Assembly (NCBI GenBank): GCA_945867155.1
Contig: CAMBHL010000002.1
Coordinates: 304,565 to 368,564, forward strand
DNA: 64,000 nucleotides
Source of the DNA: an uncultured Eubacteriaceae bacterium
GTDB lineage: Bacteria > Bacillota > Clostridia > Eubacteriales > Eubacteriaceae
Reading direction: 5' to 3'
Position numbers and translations under genes: made by a program. Shown one piece after another: positions 1 to 8,193 of this stretch; position 1 is the stretch's first letter; each line of letters starts with the position of its first letter. The notes below the pieces were generated by a model. It saw nothing but the letters and a program-made list of their open reading frames with translations, was not told where the DNA came from and searched no databases.

Positions 1-714
1 GACAGTAAGATGCAATATACGGTAGCCGACATGGCGCCGGGGTACACAACTGTTGTTTATAACAAGGAAACTTGTCCAGTCAAAATCACCTCTTTCAAAG
101 ACTTGGCAAATCCGGCTCTAAAGGGTCAGGTCGCAATGGTCAATTCGACCATCTCTCTTTACGGCGAAGCGTTAACGGCGCTGGGATACAAACCGAATTC
201 AACGAATAAGAAAGAAATTAAAGAAGCCAATGATCTGCTCAGAAGCATCAAAGGTAATGTCAAAGCCTTTGTCGGCGAATCTGCTGTGTCGCAACTTGAA
301 AATGGCGAATGCTCCGTTGCATTCTGCTGGGACTACCCAACATTGTGCAATGACAGCAAGGCCAACTGGGATAAATTTGAATGTGTTCCCCTGACTGAAG
401 GGTACGAACGGTTCCAGCAATATTGGGCGATTCCAAAATCATCTAAGAAAAAAGCGGAAGCGCAAAAGTTGATTAATTTCATTTTAAGACCAAAAGAACT
501 GGCGAAGACTTACAAAGAATACGGCGGTACACCCCTTGAAAACCAAAGCGTTATGGAAAAATATTTAGGCGCAGATTATTACAATAACCCGTCGATCAGT
601 TTAGCTGAACAAATGGAAAGCAAATCCTGGTGTGTCCCGGTCAATGACAAACAGATCAACATCATGGACACCTACTACACAGACTTGATGGGCGACAAAG
701 CAAAGAGTAAATAA
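1..714 (+). CDS. Spermidine/putrescine-type ABC transporter substrate-binding protein, 3' part
   Basis: The reading frame is open from the first base, so the gene is cut by the window edge and only its last 237 codons are present. The protein has the MAPGYTTVVYNKE segment typical of PotD-family periplasmic-type binding proteins and their C-terminal region with WAIPKSSKKKAEA and a tail of helices. It would capture a small cationic or other organic solute outside the membrane and deliver it to the PotB/PotC permeases encoded downstream. The signal peptide and first ligand-binding lobe lie outside the window. It is separated from the next gene by 93 bases that hold a strong hairpin. The family is clear; the ligand cannot be read from the sequence. 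Confidence 0.85.
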   Translation, partial: DSKMQYTVADMAPGYTTVVYNKETCPVKITSFKDLANPALKGQVAMVNSTISLYGEALTALGYKPNSTNKKEIKEANDLLRSIKGNVKAFVGESAVSQLENGECSVAFCWDYPTLCNDSKANWDKFECVPLTEGYERFQQYWAIPKSSKKKAEAQKLINFILRPKELAKTYKEYGGTPLENQSVMEKYLGADYYNNPSISLAEQMESKSWCVPVNDKQINIMDTYYTDLMGDKAKSK

Positions 715-740
715 GTATTATTAAATTAAAATAAAAAAAG

Positions 741-786
741 AAACAGCCGTCAACGATGACGCACAAATCATCGCTGGCGGCTGTTT
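741..786 (+). terminator. Strong hairpin between the binding-protein gene and the P-II gene
   Basis: Arms 741-759 and 768-786 pair along about 19 bases (with G-U pairs) around an 8-base loop. Only three T follow on the + strand, so it would be a leaky terminator or an mRNA-stabilising 3' hairpin that lets the binding-protein message exceed the permease message. An A-rich tract precedes it, which would be a U-run for transcription on the other strand. Confidence 0.55.
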
Positions 787-807
787 GCATATGAGGAGGC
801 AAACACA

Positions 808-1149
808 ATGAAACGAATCGATGTCGTGACACGGCCGGAAAAACTTGTCGGCGTAAAAGAAATATTTGCAGCACATAATTGCCAGGGGATGACGGTCCTT
901 TCCGTTATGGGGTGCGGACGCCAGCACGGTTATCTGCCGGAAATGAATTTTACCGGAGACGATATTAATCTTCTTCCCAAAATTCTTATTTTTGCGGTTG
1001 TCGAAGACGATGCAGTCGATGAACTGCTGGCAGACATTGCGACGGCGATCGGAACCGGTACGAACGGCGACGGCAAAGTGTTTATCACAGATGTGCTCGA
1101 CGCCATGAGGATTCGGACCAGCGAACGCGGAATCGACGCGATTAAATGA
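808..1149 (+). CDS. P-II family nitrogen regulatory protein (GlnB/GlnK-like)
   Basis: The 113-residue product aligns end to end with P-II signal proteins: GRQHG at 37-41 begins the T-loop, LPK at 56-58 ends it, and GDGKVFI (88-93) plus RIRTSERG near the C-terminus are the nucleotide-binding family signatures. P-II trimers sense ATP/ADP and 2-oxoglutarate and bind target proteins with the T-loop. The T-loop has canonical length, but position 51, the tyrosine uridylylated in enteric P-II, is Asp here, so that modification is excluded at that site. A strong GAGGAGG site at 793-799 sets the start. It lies between potD-like and potA-like genes, which suggests it controls this transporter; that is inference. 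Confidence 0.88.
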   Translation: MKRIDVVTRPEKLVGVKEIFAAHNCQGMTVLSVMGCGRQHGYLPEMNFTGDDINLLPKILIFAVVEDDAVDELLADIATAIGTGTNGDGKVFITDVLDAMRIRTSERGIDAIK

Positions 1150-1169
1150 CAGATGGCAGGTGAGACAAG

Positions 1170-2321
1170 ATGGCAAAACCAATTGTATCGATGATCAACG
1201 TCGAAAAATGGTATGGCAGAAACCATGTCATAAAAAACTGCAACTTGAACATCATGGAAGGGGAGTTTTTAACCCTTTTGGGACCTTCAGGATGCGGCAA
1301 AACGACAACCCTTCGTATGATCTCTGGATTTGAGCTTCCGACATCTGGCATCATCCGCGTTGAAGGGGAAAGTGTCGAGAAAAAAGAACCCTACGAACGG
1401 GATGTCAACACCGTTTTCCAGAATTACGCCTTGTTTCCGAATATGAACGTGTTCGACAACGTGGCTTATGGGCTGAAAGTCAAAAAAGTGCCGAAGGATG
1501 AAATTGCCGAACGGGTCGATAAGATGCTGAAATTAGTTCAGCTGGACGGTTTTGGCAAGCGCCGGATCAATCAGATGTCAGGGGGTCAGAAACAGCGTGT
1601 GGCGATCGCTCGAGCACTTATCAATCGGCCGAAGGTTCTACTGCTCGACGAACCCCTGGGTGCTTTGGACCTCAAGCTGCGCAAACAGATGCAGATCGAG
1701 CTGAAAAGGTTGCAGAGAAAGCTGGGCATCACCTTCGTCTACGTCACCCACGACCAGGAAGAAGCCCTGACCATGAGCGACCGCATCGCCGTCATCAACG
1801 AAGGGGTGATCGATCAGATTGACGTGCCCCAGAAGATTTACAACCATCCGGCGACGCGGTTTGTGGCCGGCTTTATCGGCGAATCGAACATCCTCGATGC
1901 GGTTGTGCTCGGGAAAAACGATACGGGCATTCAGGTCGGAACAGAAGCCGGCAATGCGATCGGCGTTTCAGATGATGAGACCATCGAGACGGGAGATGCC
2001 GTCAGTATTGCAGTCCGTCCGGAAGATACCCTATTTTCAAAAGAAAGGCAGCCGGGATTTTCGATCCGCGGGGTCGTCAAAGACCACGTGTTCGTCGGCA
2101 ATCTCGTTAAGATGATGGTGATCCTTAACGACGGAACCGAATTTAAAATCAACCGGTTTAACGAAGACGATATGATCGAACCGGGGCAGGTGATTTACCT
2201 CTATTGGGAAAAAGAAAAGGGAAAAGTGCTCAAGACACGCAGCTTGGTCAATACGGATTCGCACCGGGACATCAAGGGAGGTGACGAAGATGAAGAAGAA
2301 GGATATGCAGCCGAAGCCTAA
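1170..2321 (+). CDS. potA: Polyamine-type ABC transporter ATP-binding protein
   Basis: This 383-residue protein is the energising subunit of the import system. The Walker A motif GPSGCGKTT lies near residue 39, the ABC signature is MSGGQKQR, Walker B is VLLLDEP, and the switch histidine is in VTHDQEEA. The C-terminal third is a TOBE-type regulatory domain (NVFDN and IAVRPED segments typical of PotA). It ends in a run of acidic residues. The gene follows the P-II gene by 20 bases and its 3' end overlaps the start of the permease gene by 32 bases, so translation is coupled. Family PotA is secure; the transported solute is not. Confidence 0.92.
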   Translation: MAKPIVSMINVEKWYGRNHVIKNCNLNIMEGEFLTLLGPSGCGKTTTLRMISGFELPTSGIIRVEGESVEKKEPYERDVNTVFQNYALFPNMNVFDNVAYGLKVKKVPKDEIAERVDKMLKLVQLDGFGKRRINQMSGGQKQRVAIARALINRPKVLLLDEPLGALDLKLRKQMQIELKRLQRKLGITFVYVTHDQEEALTMSDRIAVINEGVIDQIDVPQKIYNHPATRFVAGFIGESNILDAVVLGKNDTGIQVGTEAGNAIGVSDDETIETGDAVSIAVRPEDTLFSKERQPGFSIRGVVKDHVFVGNLVKMMVILNDGTEFKINRFNEDDMIEPGQVIYLYWEKEKGKVLKTRSLVNTDSHRDIKGGDEDEEEGYAAEA

Positions 2322-3189
2322 AGCGCGCCGGGATAAAAAAACAGCCAAGGCACGGCTGGCGTCGATTGTGATGAATGGACCGATTACCATTTGGTCGATT
2401 CTGTTTATTATCGTCCCGGTCATCATACTGGCCGTGATGAGTTTTATGTCAAAAGGCCCGCTAGGCATTGTGGTTTACAAACCAACCCTTGAAAACTATC
2501 GGAACATTTTCAGTTCGATGTATTTCAACGTCATTAAGGAATCACTGATCATTGCGTTCTGGACAACGGTTTTGACGATATTAATCGGCTACCCCTTTGC
2601 CGCCATCATGGCCAAAATGAAAGCCAAAACGTCCAGTCTGTTTATGATTCTTTTGATGATTCCGATGTGGGTCAGCGGCCTTGTCATCATTTACAGTTTT
2701 GTCATTTTATTTAATCAGTCCGGCATTCTCAACACGATTTTGATGAAAATAGGTTTGATTTCGAAGCCTTTGAACATGCTGTACAACCATTTTTCCGTGA
2801 CTGTTGGGATGCTTTACATGTTCATGCCGTTTTCGGTTCTGCCGATGTATTCGTCTATTGAAAAGCTTGATCCGGCCTTGATTGAAGCCTCTAAAGATCT
2901 AGGCGCCGGCCCCGTTCGAACCTTTTTCAAAGTGCAGCTGCCCCTGACTGCTCCGGGCATCTTTGCAGCAGTGCTGTTAACGTTTATTCCGTGTATTGGG
3001 TACTACATGGTCACCGATATGCTGGGCGGCGGAACCAACATGATGATCGGGAATTTGATTTACAGACAGTTTACGATTTCCAGAAACTGGCCCTTTGGCG
3101 CGGCGCTTGCGATGGTTTTAGCAATCGTTATTTTGCTGATGGTTTGGATCTACAAGAAAGTCGGCGGAAATCTGGATGATTTAGGGTGA
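2290..3189 (+). CDS. potB: Polyamine-type ABC transporter permease, PotB type
   Basis: The product (299 residues) has about six membrane segments and the binding-protein-dependent permease EAA loop (EASKDLGAGPVRTFFKV) that docks on PotA. I chose ATG 2290 rather than in-frame GTG 2281 because GGAGG at 2277-2281 is then 8 bases upstream. The start lies inside potA and the stop TGA overlaps the beginning of the next permease gene. It pairs with the following permease to form the transmembrane channel. Confidence 0.9.
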   Translation: MKKKDMQPKPKARRDKKTAKARLASIVMNGPITIWSILFIIVPVIILAVMSFMSKGPLGIVVYKPTLENYRNIFSSMYFNVIKESLIIAFWTTVLTILIGYPFAAIMAKMKAKTSSLFMILLMIPMWVSGLVIIYSFVILFNQSGILNTILMKIGLISKPLNMLYNHFSVTVGMLYMFMPFSVLPMYSSIEKLDPALIEASKDLGAGPVRTFFKVQLPLTAPGIFAAVLLTFIPCIGYYMVTDMLGGGTNMMIGNLIYRQFTISRNWPFGAALAMVLAIVILLMVWIYKKVGGNLDDLG

Positions 3190-3194
3190 AAACA

Positions 3195-4034
3195 ATGAAC
3201 AGAAGACAGAAAAAACAAAAGGCTGCACACATAACCGCGACAATTTACACGGTGCTGCTGATGATTTTCATTTACGTGCCGGTCGCCGTCATGATCGTCT
3301 ATTCTTTCAACAACAGCCGCGTGAACATGGTTTGGTCAGGATTTACGACGAAATATTACGCGATGCTGTTTCAAGATTCAGAGCTTTGGGGCATTTTCGG
3401 CATCACGCTTTTAGTCGCCCTTTTAGCGACGGCATTGGGCGTGATCATCGGAACCCTCGGCGCCGTTGGGCTGAAAGATGCCAAATTTCCCGGGAGCAAG
3501 TTCATCAGCGAATCCATTTATTTCCCAATCGTCATTCCGGAAATCGTCCTGGCCGTTGCGCTGCTGCTCCTTTTTGATGCAACGGGCATGAAACTTGGAT
3601 TTGGCACCATCGTTATTGGGAATACGACTTTGATTCTTCCTTATGTGTACATTACGGTTCGGGCAAGGCTCGTCGGGATGGACCCGTCCATTGAAGAAGC
3701 GTCTCTGGATTTGGGCGCCGACCGGTTCTACACGTTTATCCATATTACGCTGCCGGCGATTGTGCCCGGCGTTCTGTCAGGCGCTTTCATGTCGTTCTCT
3801 CTGGTGCTTGATGAACTGATTGTGACCAGCTTTTTGACCAGCGCTGAAATCACGACGCTGCCGATTCGCGTTTACTCTATGGTTAAAAAAGGCGTGTCGC
3901 CGGAAATCAATGCCTTGACGACGATTATTTTCGCGGTCTGCATGGCCGGGGTTCTGGTTTATTTGATTCGGGATCAAATTCAGATGCGGAAAATCAGAAA
4001 AGAACGGGAAGCAGAAGCAAAATGGCCAGCGTAA
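3195..4034 (+). CDS. potC: Polyamine-type ABC transporter permease, PotC type
   Basis: Second membrane subunit (279 residues from ATG 3195; GTG 3186 is an alternative). It has six predicted membrane helices, an N-terminal FIYVPVAVMIVYSFN segment usual for PotC, and an EAA loop (EEASLDLGADRFYTF). The order binding protein - P-II - ATPase - PotB - PotC is the common Pot order except for the inserted regulator. The gene is followed after 24 bases by the cyclodeaminase-family gene with its own ribosome site, so transcription probably continues into the downstream metabolic genes. Confidence 0.9.
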   Translation: MNRRQKKQKAAHITATIYTVLLMIFIYVPVAVMIVYSFNNSRVNMVWSGFTTKYYAMLFQDSELWGIFGITLLVALLATALGVIIGTLGAVGLKDAKFPGSKFISESIYFPIVIPEIVLAVALLLLFDATGMKLGFGTIVIGNTTLILPYVYITVRARLVGMDPSIEEASLDLGADRFYTFIHITLPAIVPGVLSGAFMSFSLVLDELIVTSFLTSAEITTLPIRVYSMVKKGVSPEINALTTIIFAVCMAGVLVYLIRDQIQMRKIRKEREAEAKWPA

Positions 4035-4058
4035 TAGCTTAAAGTAAAGGAGAAGCAT

Positions 4059-5213
4059 ATGACAAAGAACAGTAGAAAAATCGAATTTCTTTACTTAAAT
4101 GAACGAGACATGATTGCGTCCGGTGTAATCGACATCGGACGCTGCGTCGATACGATGGCAGAAGTTTTTAAATTATTGAGTGAGGACGACGTGTTGATGG
4201 GCGGGAAAAACCATCGCGAACACGGCATTCAGCTCATCTTTCCAAAAGAATCGCCGATTCCAGATTTTCCATTGGAGGACTCCCGGGATCGGCGTTTTAT
4301 GTCGATGCCGGGCTATCTCGGCGGATCTTTCCATATGGCCGGGGAAAAATGGTACGGCTCCAACGGCCGCAATCTGAAGCGGGGCCTGCCGCGGTCCATT
4401 TTAATGTTCACGCTTAACGACGTTGAAACCGGCCAGCCCCTGGCTTACATGTCGGCCAATCTGCTTTCGGCCGTGCGAACCGGAGCTGTTCCCGGGCTTG
4501 TGGCCAAAACTTTGGCAGCGCCAAAGCCGAAAGTCGTCACGTTATTAGGCGCCGGCGTTGTCAATCATACGAGCTTTGACGCGTTAATGACGGTTTTTGA
4601 TTCCATTCAGTCCGTTCGTATTTTGGGAAGCTCCCAAAAATCAAAAAGTGCAGCCCTGACACAAAAGCGCATCAACGAAAAATATCCAGAAATTAAAACA
4701 GAAATTTGCGGAGAACCTAAAGCCGCCGTTGAAGACGCGGATATTGTGCTCGAAGCGGTTTCGGTCGCGGGCAGAACCTGGCCCGTGCTCCAAACGGATT
4801 GGATTAAGCCGGGGTGCACGATCATTTCTTCAGGCACCATGGCTTTTTCGGATGCAGACACTGCGATGCAGAAGTTTCGGAAAGTGGTTGACAACCGCGG
4901 CATGTACGCAGGCTATCTTAAAACGTACACCGAATACGACAAAAACGGCGTGCGAAAGCCATCAGGCTGTCCCGGCATGGAATGTGTTCACGCGATTGAA
5001 GAAGGCATATTGACCGAAGAAGACGTTCCGGAATTGGGGGATATCCTTTTGGGAAAAGCCCCTGGCAGGCAATCCAACGATGAAATTTTTATGGTCACTG
5101 TCGGTGGCATGCCGATTCTCGACATCGGCTGGGGAACCGTTTGTTATCGTGAAGCGCTGAAAAAAGGGATTGGAACACAGCTGACACTTTGGGATGAGCC
5201 AGCGATGATTTAA
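4059..5213 (+). CDS. Ornithine cyclodeaminase / mu-crystallin family protein
   Basis: The 384-residue protein matches the ornithine cyclodeaminase fold: an N-terminal dimerisation part, then SANLLSAVRTGAVPGLVAK (about 130-150), a Rossmann segment VVTLLGAGVVNHTSF that binds NAD(P), and the acidic DADIVLEAVS region. Some relatives of this length are named tyramine oxidase subunit B in databases. The family includes deaminating cyclases, imine reductases and amino-acid dehydrogenases, so the exact reaction is open. The start has AAAGGAG upstream. Lying behind a Pot-type transporter, it may act on the imported amine or amino acid; this is inference from position. Confidence 0.8.
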   Translation: MTKNSRKIEFLYLNERDMIASGVIDIGRCVDTMAEVFKLLSEDDVLMGGKNHREHGIQLIFPKESPIPDFPLEDSRDRRFMSMPGYLGGSFHMAGEKWYGSNGRNLKRGLPRSILMFTLNDVETGQPLAYMSANLLSAVRTGAVPGLVAKTLAAPKPKVVTLLGAGVVNHTSFDALMTVFDSIQSVRILGSSQKSKSAALTQKRINEKYPEIKTEICGEPKAAVEDADIVLEAVSVAGRTWPVLQTDWIKPGCTIISSGTMAFSDADTAMQKFRKVVDNRGMYAGYLKTYTEYDKNGVRKPSGCPGMECVHAIEEGILTEEDVPELGDILLGKAPGRQSNDEIFMVTVGGMPILDIGWGTVCYREALKKGIGTQLTLWDEPAMI

Positions 5214-5241
5214 CCAGCCACCGCAAGGGAGGGACCTGCTC

Positions 5242-6555
5242 ATGCAATATGAAAGAAAATTGACCTTCAAGTACAGCCTCCTCCAGTGGACGTTTTGGAT
5301 GATTGCCGCATCAGCCATGGCATTTTTGACGCCGATTTTAGAGGCAAAAGGATTTTCAGCCGCGGAAATTGGCGTGCTCAACACTTTCAAATACATTTCG
5401 GTCATGGTCTTTCAGCTGCTGTTGGGCAGTTTTGCAGACCGGCATGTCGAAACCGTTCCGCTCAAAATCATTATTAATATGCTATCAATCGTTGGATTAT
5501 TGGCGACACTTCTCTTTATATCGATTGGCAGTGAATTTTGGCTGGCGGTGATTGTCGTCGTCTTATTCGGCGCGACGATTCACTGTCTAGAGCCGATGAT
5601 CGACGCGCTGTCTCTGCATTACATGAACACGGGGCGCCGGCTCAATTATACGGTTTCCAGAGCTGCCGGCTCTGGGTCGTGGGCGCTGTTCTGCATTCTC
5701 CTTGGCATTTTGTCTGAAAGGCGGGGAATGAACGCTTTACTTGTTTATCAAGCGATTTCTCTCGGACTGATGGTGTTGATGAATACGGGGATGGACAAGG
5801 TCGATGTGCATTCGCATATGCGCCGCCATCCCAAAGAACAGAAGAAAGGACGCCCAAGATCAGTATGGGAATTGATCCGGGATTTTCCGAAATACCGGTG
5901 TTATCTTCTCGCGTGTCTGTTTGTTTTTGCGGGTTTCAGCATGAATACCCTGTTTTTAATTGATAAAATTCACCTGCTGGGCGGCACGCAGTTTGACTAC
6001 GGGCTCATTCAATTTGTGATTGCGGCGGCGGAAATTCCCCTCGCCATCTTTTTCTACCGCGTTCGAAAGAAAATTTCGCTGGAACATCTGATGGTCCTCA
6101 TGGGGATTTTTTGTACCGTCAGAGCTTTTGCAACAGCGGCTGCCCAGAGTGTCTGGGTATTGATATTGGCACAGAGTTTTGAATTAGTGGGCTTATCGGT
6201 TTATTACGCAGGATCTGTATTTTTTATTCAGAAATATTTGCCGGAAGCTGATGCGGTGAAAGGCACGTCTATCCTGAATCTCTTCGCCAATGGCATTGGC
6301 AATGCCATCGCGAGCACGGCTTCCGGTTTCGTTTACTCTCATTATGGATTCAATGCATTGATGCTTGTTTCGATTGTGGTCAGTGCGGTTTCCCTCATTT
6401 TTTTAAATCGAATGCTGAAGGTGCCGGCGTACACTGGAGAAAAAACATGGCCAGTCAGAAAGAAACGTGTCAAGTTGACAACAATGGAATTTAAAAGAAA
6501 AGAGGCTTCCAATGGATCGGACAATTGTTTACGGGAAAATTTGGACAGGAGATGA
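5242..6555 (+). CDS. Major facilitator superfamily transporter
   Basis: The 437-residue protein has about twelve hydrophobic helices split 6+6 by a basic loop (RRHPKEQKKGRPRS), as in MFS carriers; its beginning (FWMIAASAMAFLTPILEAKG) resembles the LacY/nucleoside-symporter-like subfamily. GGGAGGG precedes the ATG. The last 44 bases overlap the amidohydrolase gene, implying coupled expression. Direction and substrate are not evident; it could export or import the compound handled by the neighbouring amidohydrolase and cyclodeaminase-family proteins. Confidence 0.8.
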   Translation: MQYERKLTFKYSLLQWTFWMIAASAMAFLTPILEAKGFSAAEIGVLNTFKYISVMVFQLLLGSFADRHVETVPLKIIINMLSIVGLLATLLFISIGSEFWLAVIVVVLFGATIHCLEPMIDALSLHYMNTGRRLNYTVSRAAGSGSWALFCILLGILSERRGMNALLVYQAISLGLMVLMNTGMDKVDVHSHMRRHPKEQKKGRPRSVWELIRDFPKYRCYLLACLFVFAGFSMNTLFLIDKIHLLGGTQFDYGLIQFVIAAAEIPLAIFFYRVRKKISLEHLMVLMGIFCTVRAFATAAAQSVWVLILAQSFELVGLSVYYAGSVFFIQKYLPEADAVKGTSILNLFANGIGNAIASTASGFVYSHYGFNALMLVSIVVSAVSLIFLNRMLKVPAYTGEKTWPVRKKRVKLTTMEFKRKEASNGSDNCLRENLDRR

Positions 6556-8161
6556 TCGGTGCCCGTTGGCGGAAGCGATGGTCATCTCAAAAGGACGGAT
6601 TTTGGCGTTAGGGACAGCAAAACAGATTGAAGCGTACAAGAATCATCAAACAAATGAAATGCACTGTGAGACTGGTCTGATCATTCCGGGAATCACAGAA
6701 GGCCACGCTCACGTCAATCAAATGGTCGAATTATTGTTCGGACCTTTTGTTGACGGCAAAACGGTTCCGGCGTATCAGAAGCAGATTCGAAACTGGATCG
6801 ACAAGCATCCGGAGGCCCAGTACATTTACGGCTGCGGATTTGAAAACGGCGTTTTTAATTCAAACGGCCCCACGGCGGCACAGCTTGACGCGGTCGAAAA
6901 GGACCGGCCAATCGTCATGGCCAGCTCAGATCATCATTCGTACTGGGTCAATACCAAAGCCCTGGCTCTCTCCGGAATTGACGCCTCAACCCCAAACCCG
7001 ATCAACGGTGAAATTGTAAAAGATGCGGACGGCAACCCGACGGGCTGGCTTAAAGAAACGGCGTCAGCACTGGCGAAGCCGGCCATGCCGGAGATGAACA
7101 AAGCCGCTTATAAGAAAGCGATTTTGGCCTATCAAGACATGGCCTTAAGCTACGGCGTCACCTCGGTTTATGAACCGATGATGGCGACGGAAGCCAAAGT
7201 CGAGGATATCGTTCAGGCATATGAGGAACTCACAGCAGAAGGCCGACTCGTTTTAGACTTCCATGTTTCCCAGGCCATTCGTGAATCCGAAGATCCGGAA
7301 GCTACGCTGCAAAGAAGTCTGAAGCTCAGAGAAAAGTTCCAGGATAATCCCCATGTTTCTTTCGATACCATCAAAATGTTTATGGACGGAGTGATCGAAG
7401 GGCACACGGCTTATTTGAGAGACGATTACGCCGATGCGCCGGGAGACTGTGGTGCGTGTGTTTACCCGGATCAAAATGTGCTCAACGCTATTGTGAAAAG
7501 GGTACTTGCGGAAAATTTCCATCTGCACGTACACGCCATTGGCGATGCGGCGCTCGACGCGATACTGACGGCTGTTGAAGCGGCCGAGAACGCATTGCCG
7601 GAGCCGGCAGGCGGTTTCCATGTGGCGGTCACGCATCTGCAAATCGTTGCGCCGGATCAAATTGAAAAGATGAAGCAGTTAGGGATCACCGCCGTCGTCA
7701 ATCCCTATTGGCATTGGAAAGATCCCGTTTACTACGATGCCTTAGAGGTGCCCTATCTTGGCGAAGAAAGGGCTGCAGCGGAATATCCTGTCGCTTCTTT
7801 TGTCAAAAGCGGGGTGATGACCAGTCAGGGGTCGGATTTCCCGGTGACGGTGCCGCCGGACACCATGCTCTGTCTGCATCTGATGGTGAACCGCTTGCAC
7901 CCGGATTTTACCAAAGCCGGTGTTCTGGGACCAGAAGAGTGCGTTTCAGTTGACGAGGCGCTTAAAATTTTGACGGTCGGCGGCGCGATACAGAACGACG
8001 TCGACGAGACAAGCGGCTCGCTTTCGCCAGGGAAAAAGGCAAATTTTGTCATGCTCGATCAGGATGTGACAGCGATCGAAAAGACCAAATTGTTTCAAAC
8101 AAAAATCAAGAGTGTTTGGATTGACGGCAAGCAAGTTTATCAACGGCATGAATCATTTTAA
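6512..8161 (+). CDS. Amidohydrolase family protein (YtcJ/Amidohydro_3 type)
   Basis: This 549-residue metal-dependent hydrolase has the TIM-barrel amidohydrolase signatures in order: an N-terminal beta-sandwich part, metal-binding EGHAHVNQM, SSDHHSYWVN, FMDGVIEGHTA, HVHAIGDAALD, VTHLQIV and the late aspartate in SQGSDFPV. The family hydrolyses amides, formamides, cyclic ureas and similar C-N bonds, usually in the cytoplasm. Length fits YtcJ-type members. Its start lies within the MFS gene and a new small gap leads to the reductase gene. The substrate is unknown; cluster context suggests an amine-derived compound. Confidence 0.85.
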   Translation: MDRTIVYGKIWTGDDRCPLAEAMVISKGRILALGTAKQIEAYKNHQTNEMHCETGLIIPGITEGHAHVNQMVELLFGPFVDGKTVPAYQKQIRNWIDKHPEAQYIYGCGFENGVFNSNGPTAAQLDAVEKDRPIVMASSDHHSYWVNTKALALSGIDASTPNPINGEIVKDADGNPTGWLKETASALAKPAMPEMNKAAYKKAILAYQDMALSYGVTSVYEPMMATEAKVEDIVQAYEELTAEGRLVLDFHVSQAIRESEDPEATLQRSLKLREKFQDNPHVSFDTIKMFMDGVIEGHTAYLRDDYADAPGDCGACVYPDQNVLNAIVKRVLAENFHLHVHAIGDAALDAILTAVEAAENALPEPAGGFHVAVTHLQIVAPDQIEKMKQLGITAVVNPYWHWKDPVYYDALEVPYLGEERAAAEYPVASFVKSGVMTSQGSDFPVTVPPDTMLCLHLMVNRLHPDFTKAGVLGPEECVSVDEALKILTVGGAIQNDVDETSGSLSPGKKANFVMLDQDVTAIEKTKLFQTKIKSVWIDGKQVYQRHESF

Positions 8162-8193
8162 ACAGAATTAAAAGAAAGCGCAGGGAAAATCAA

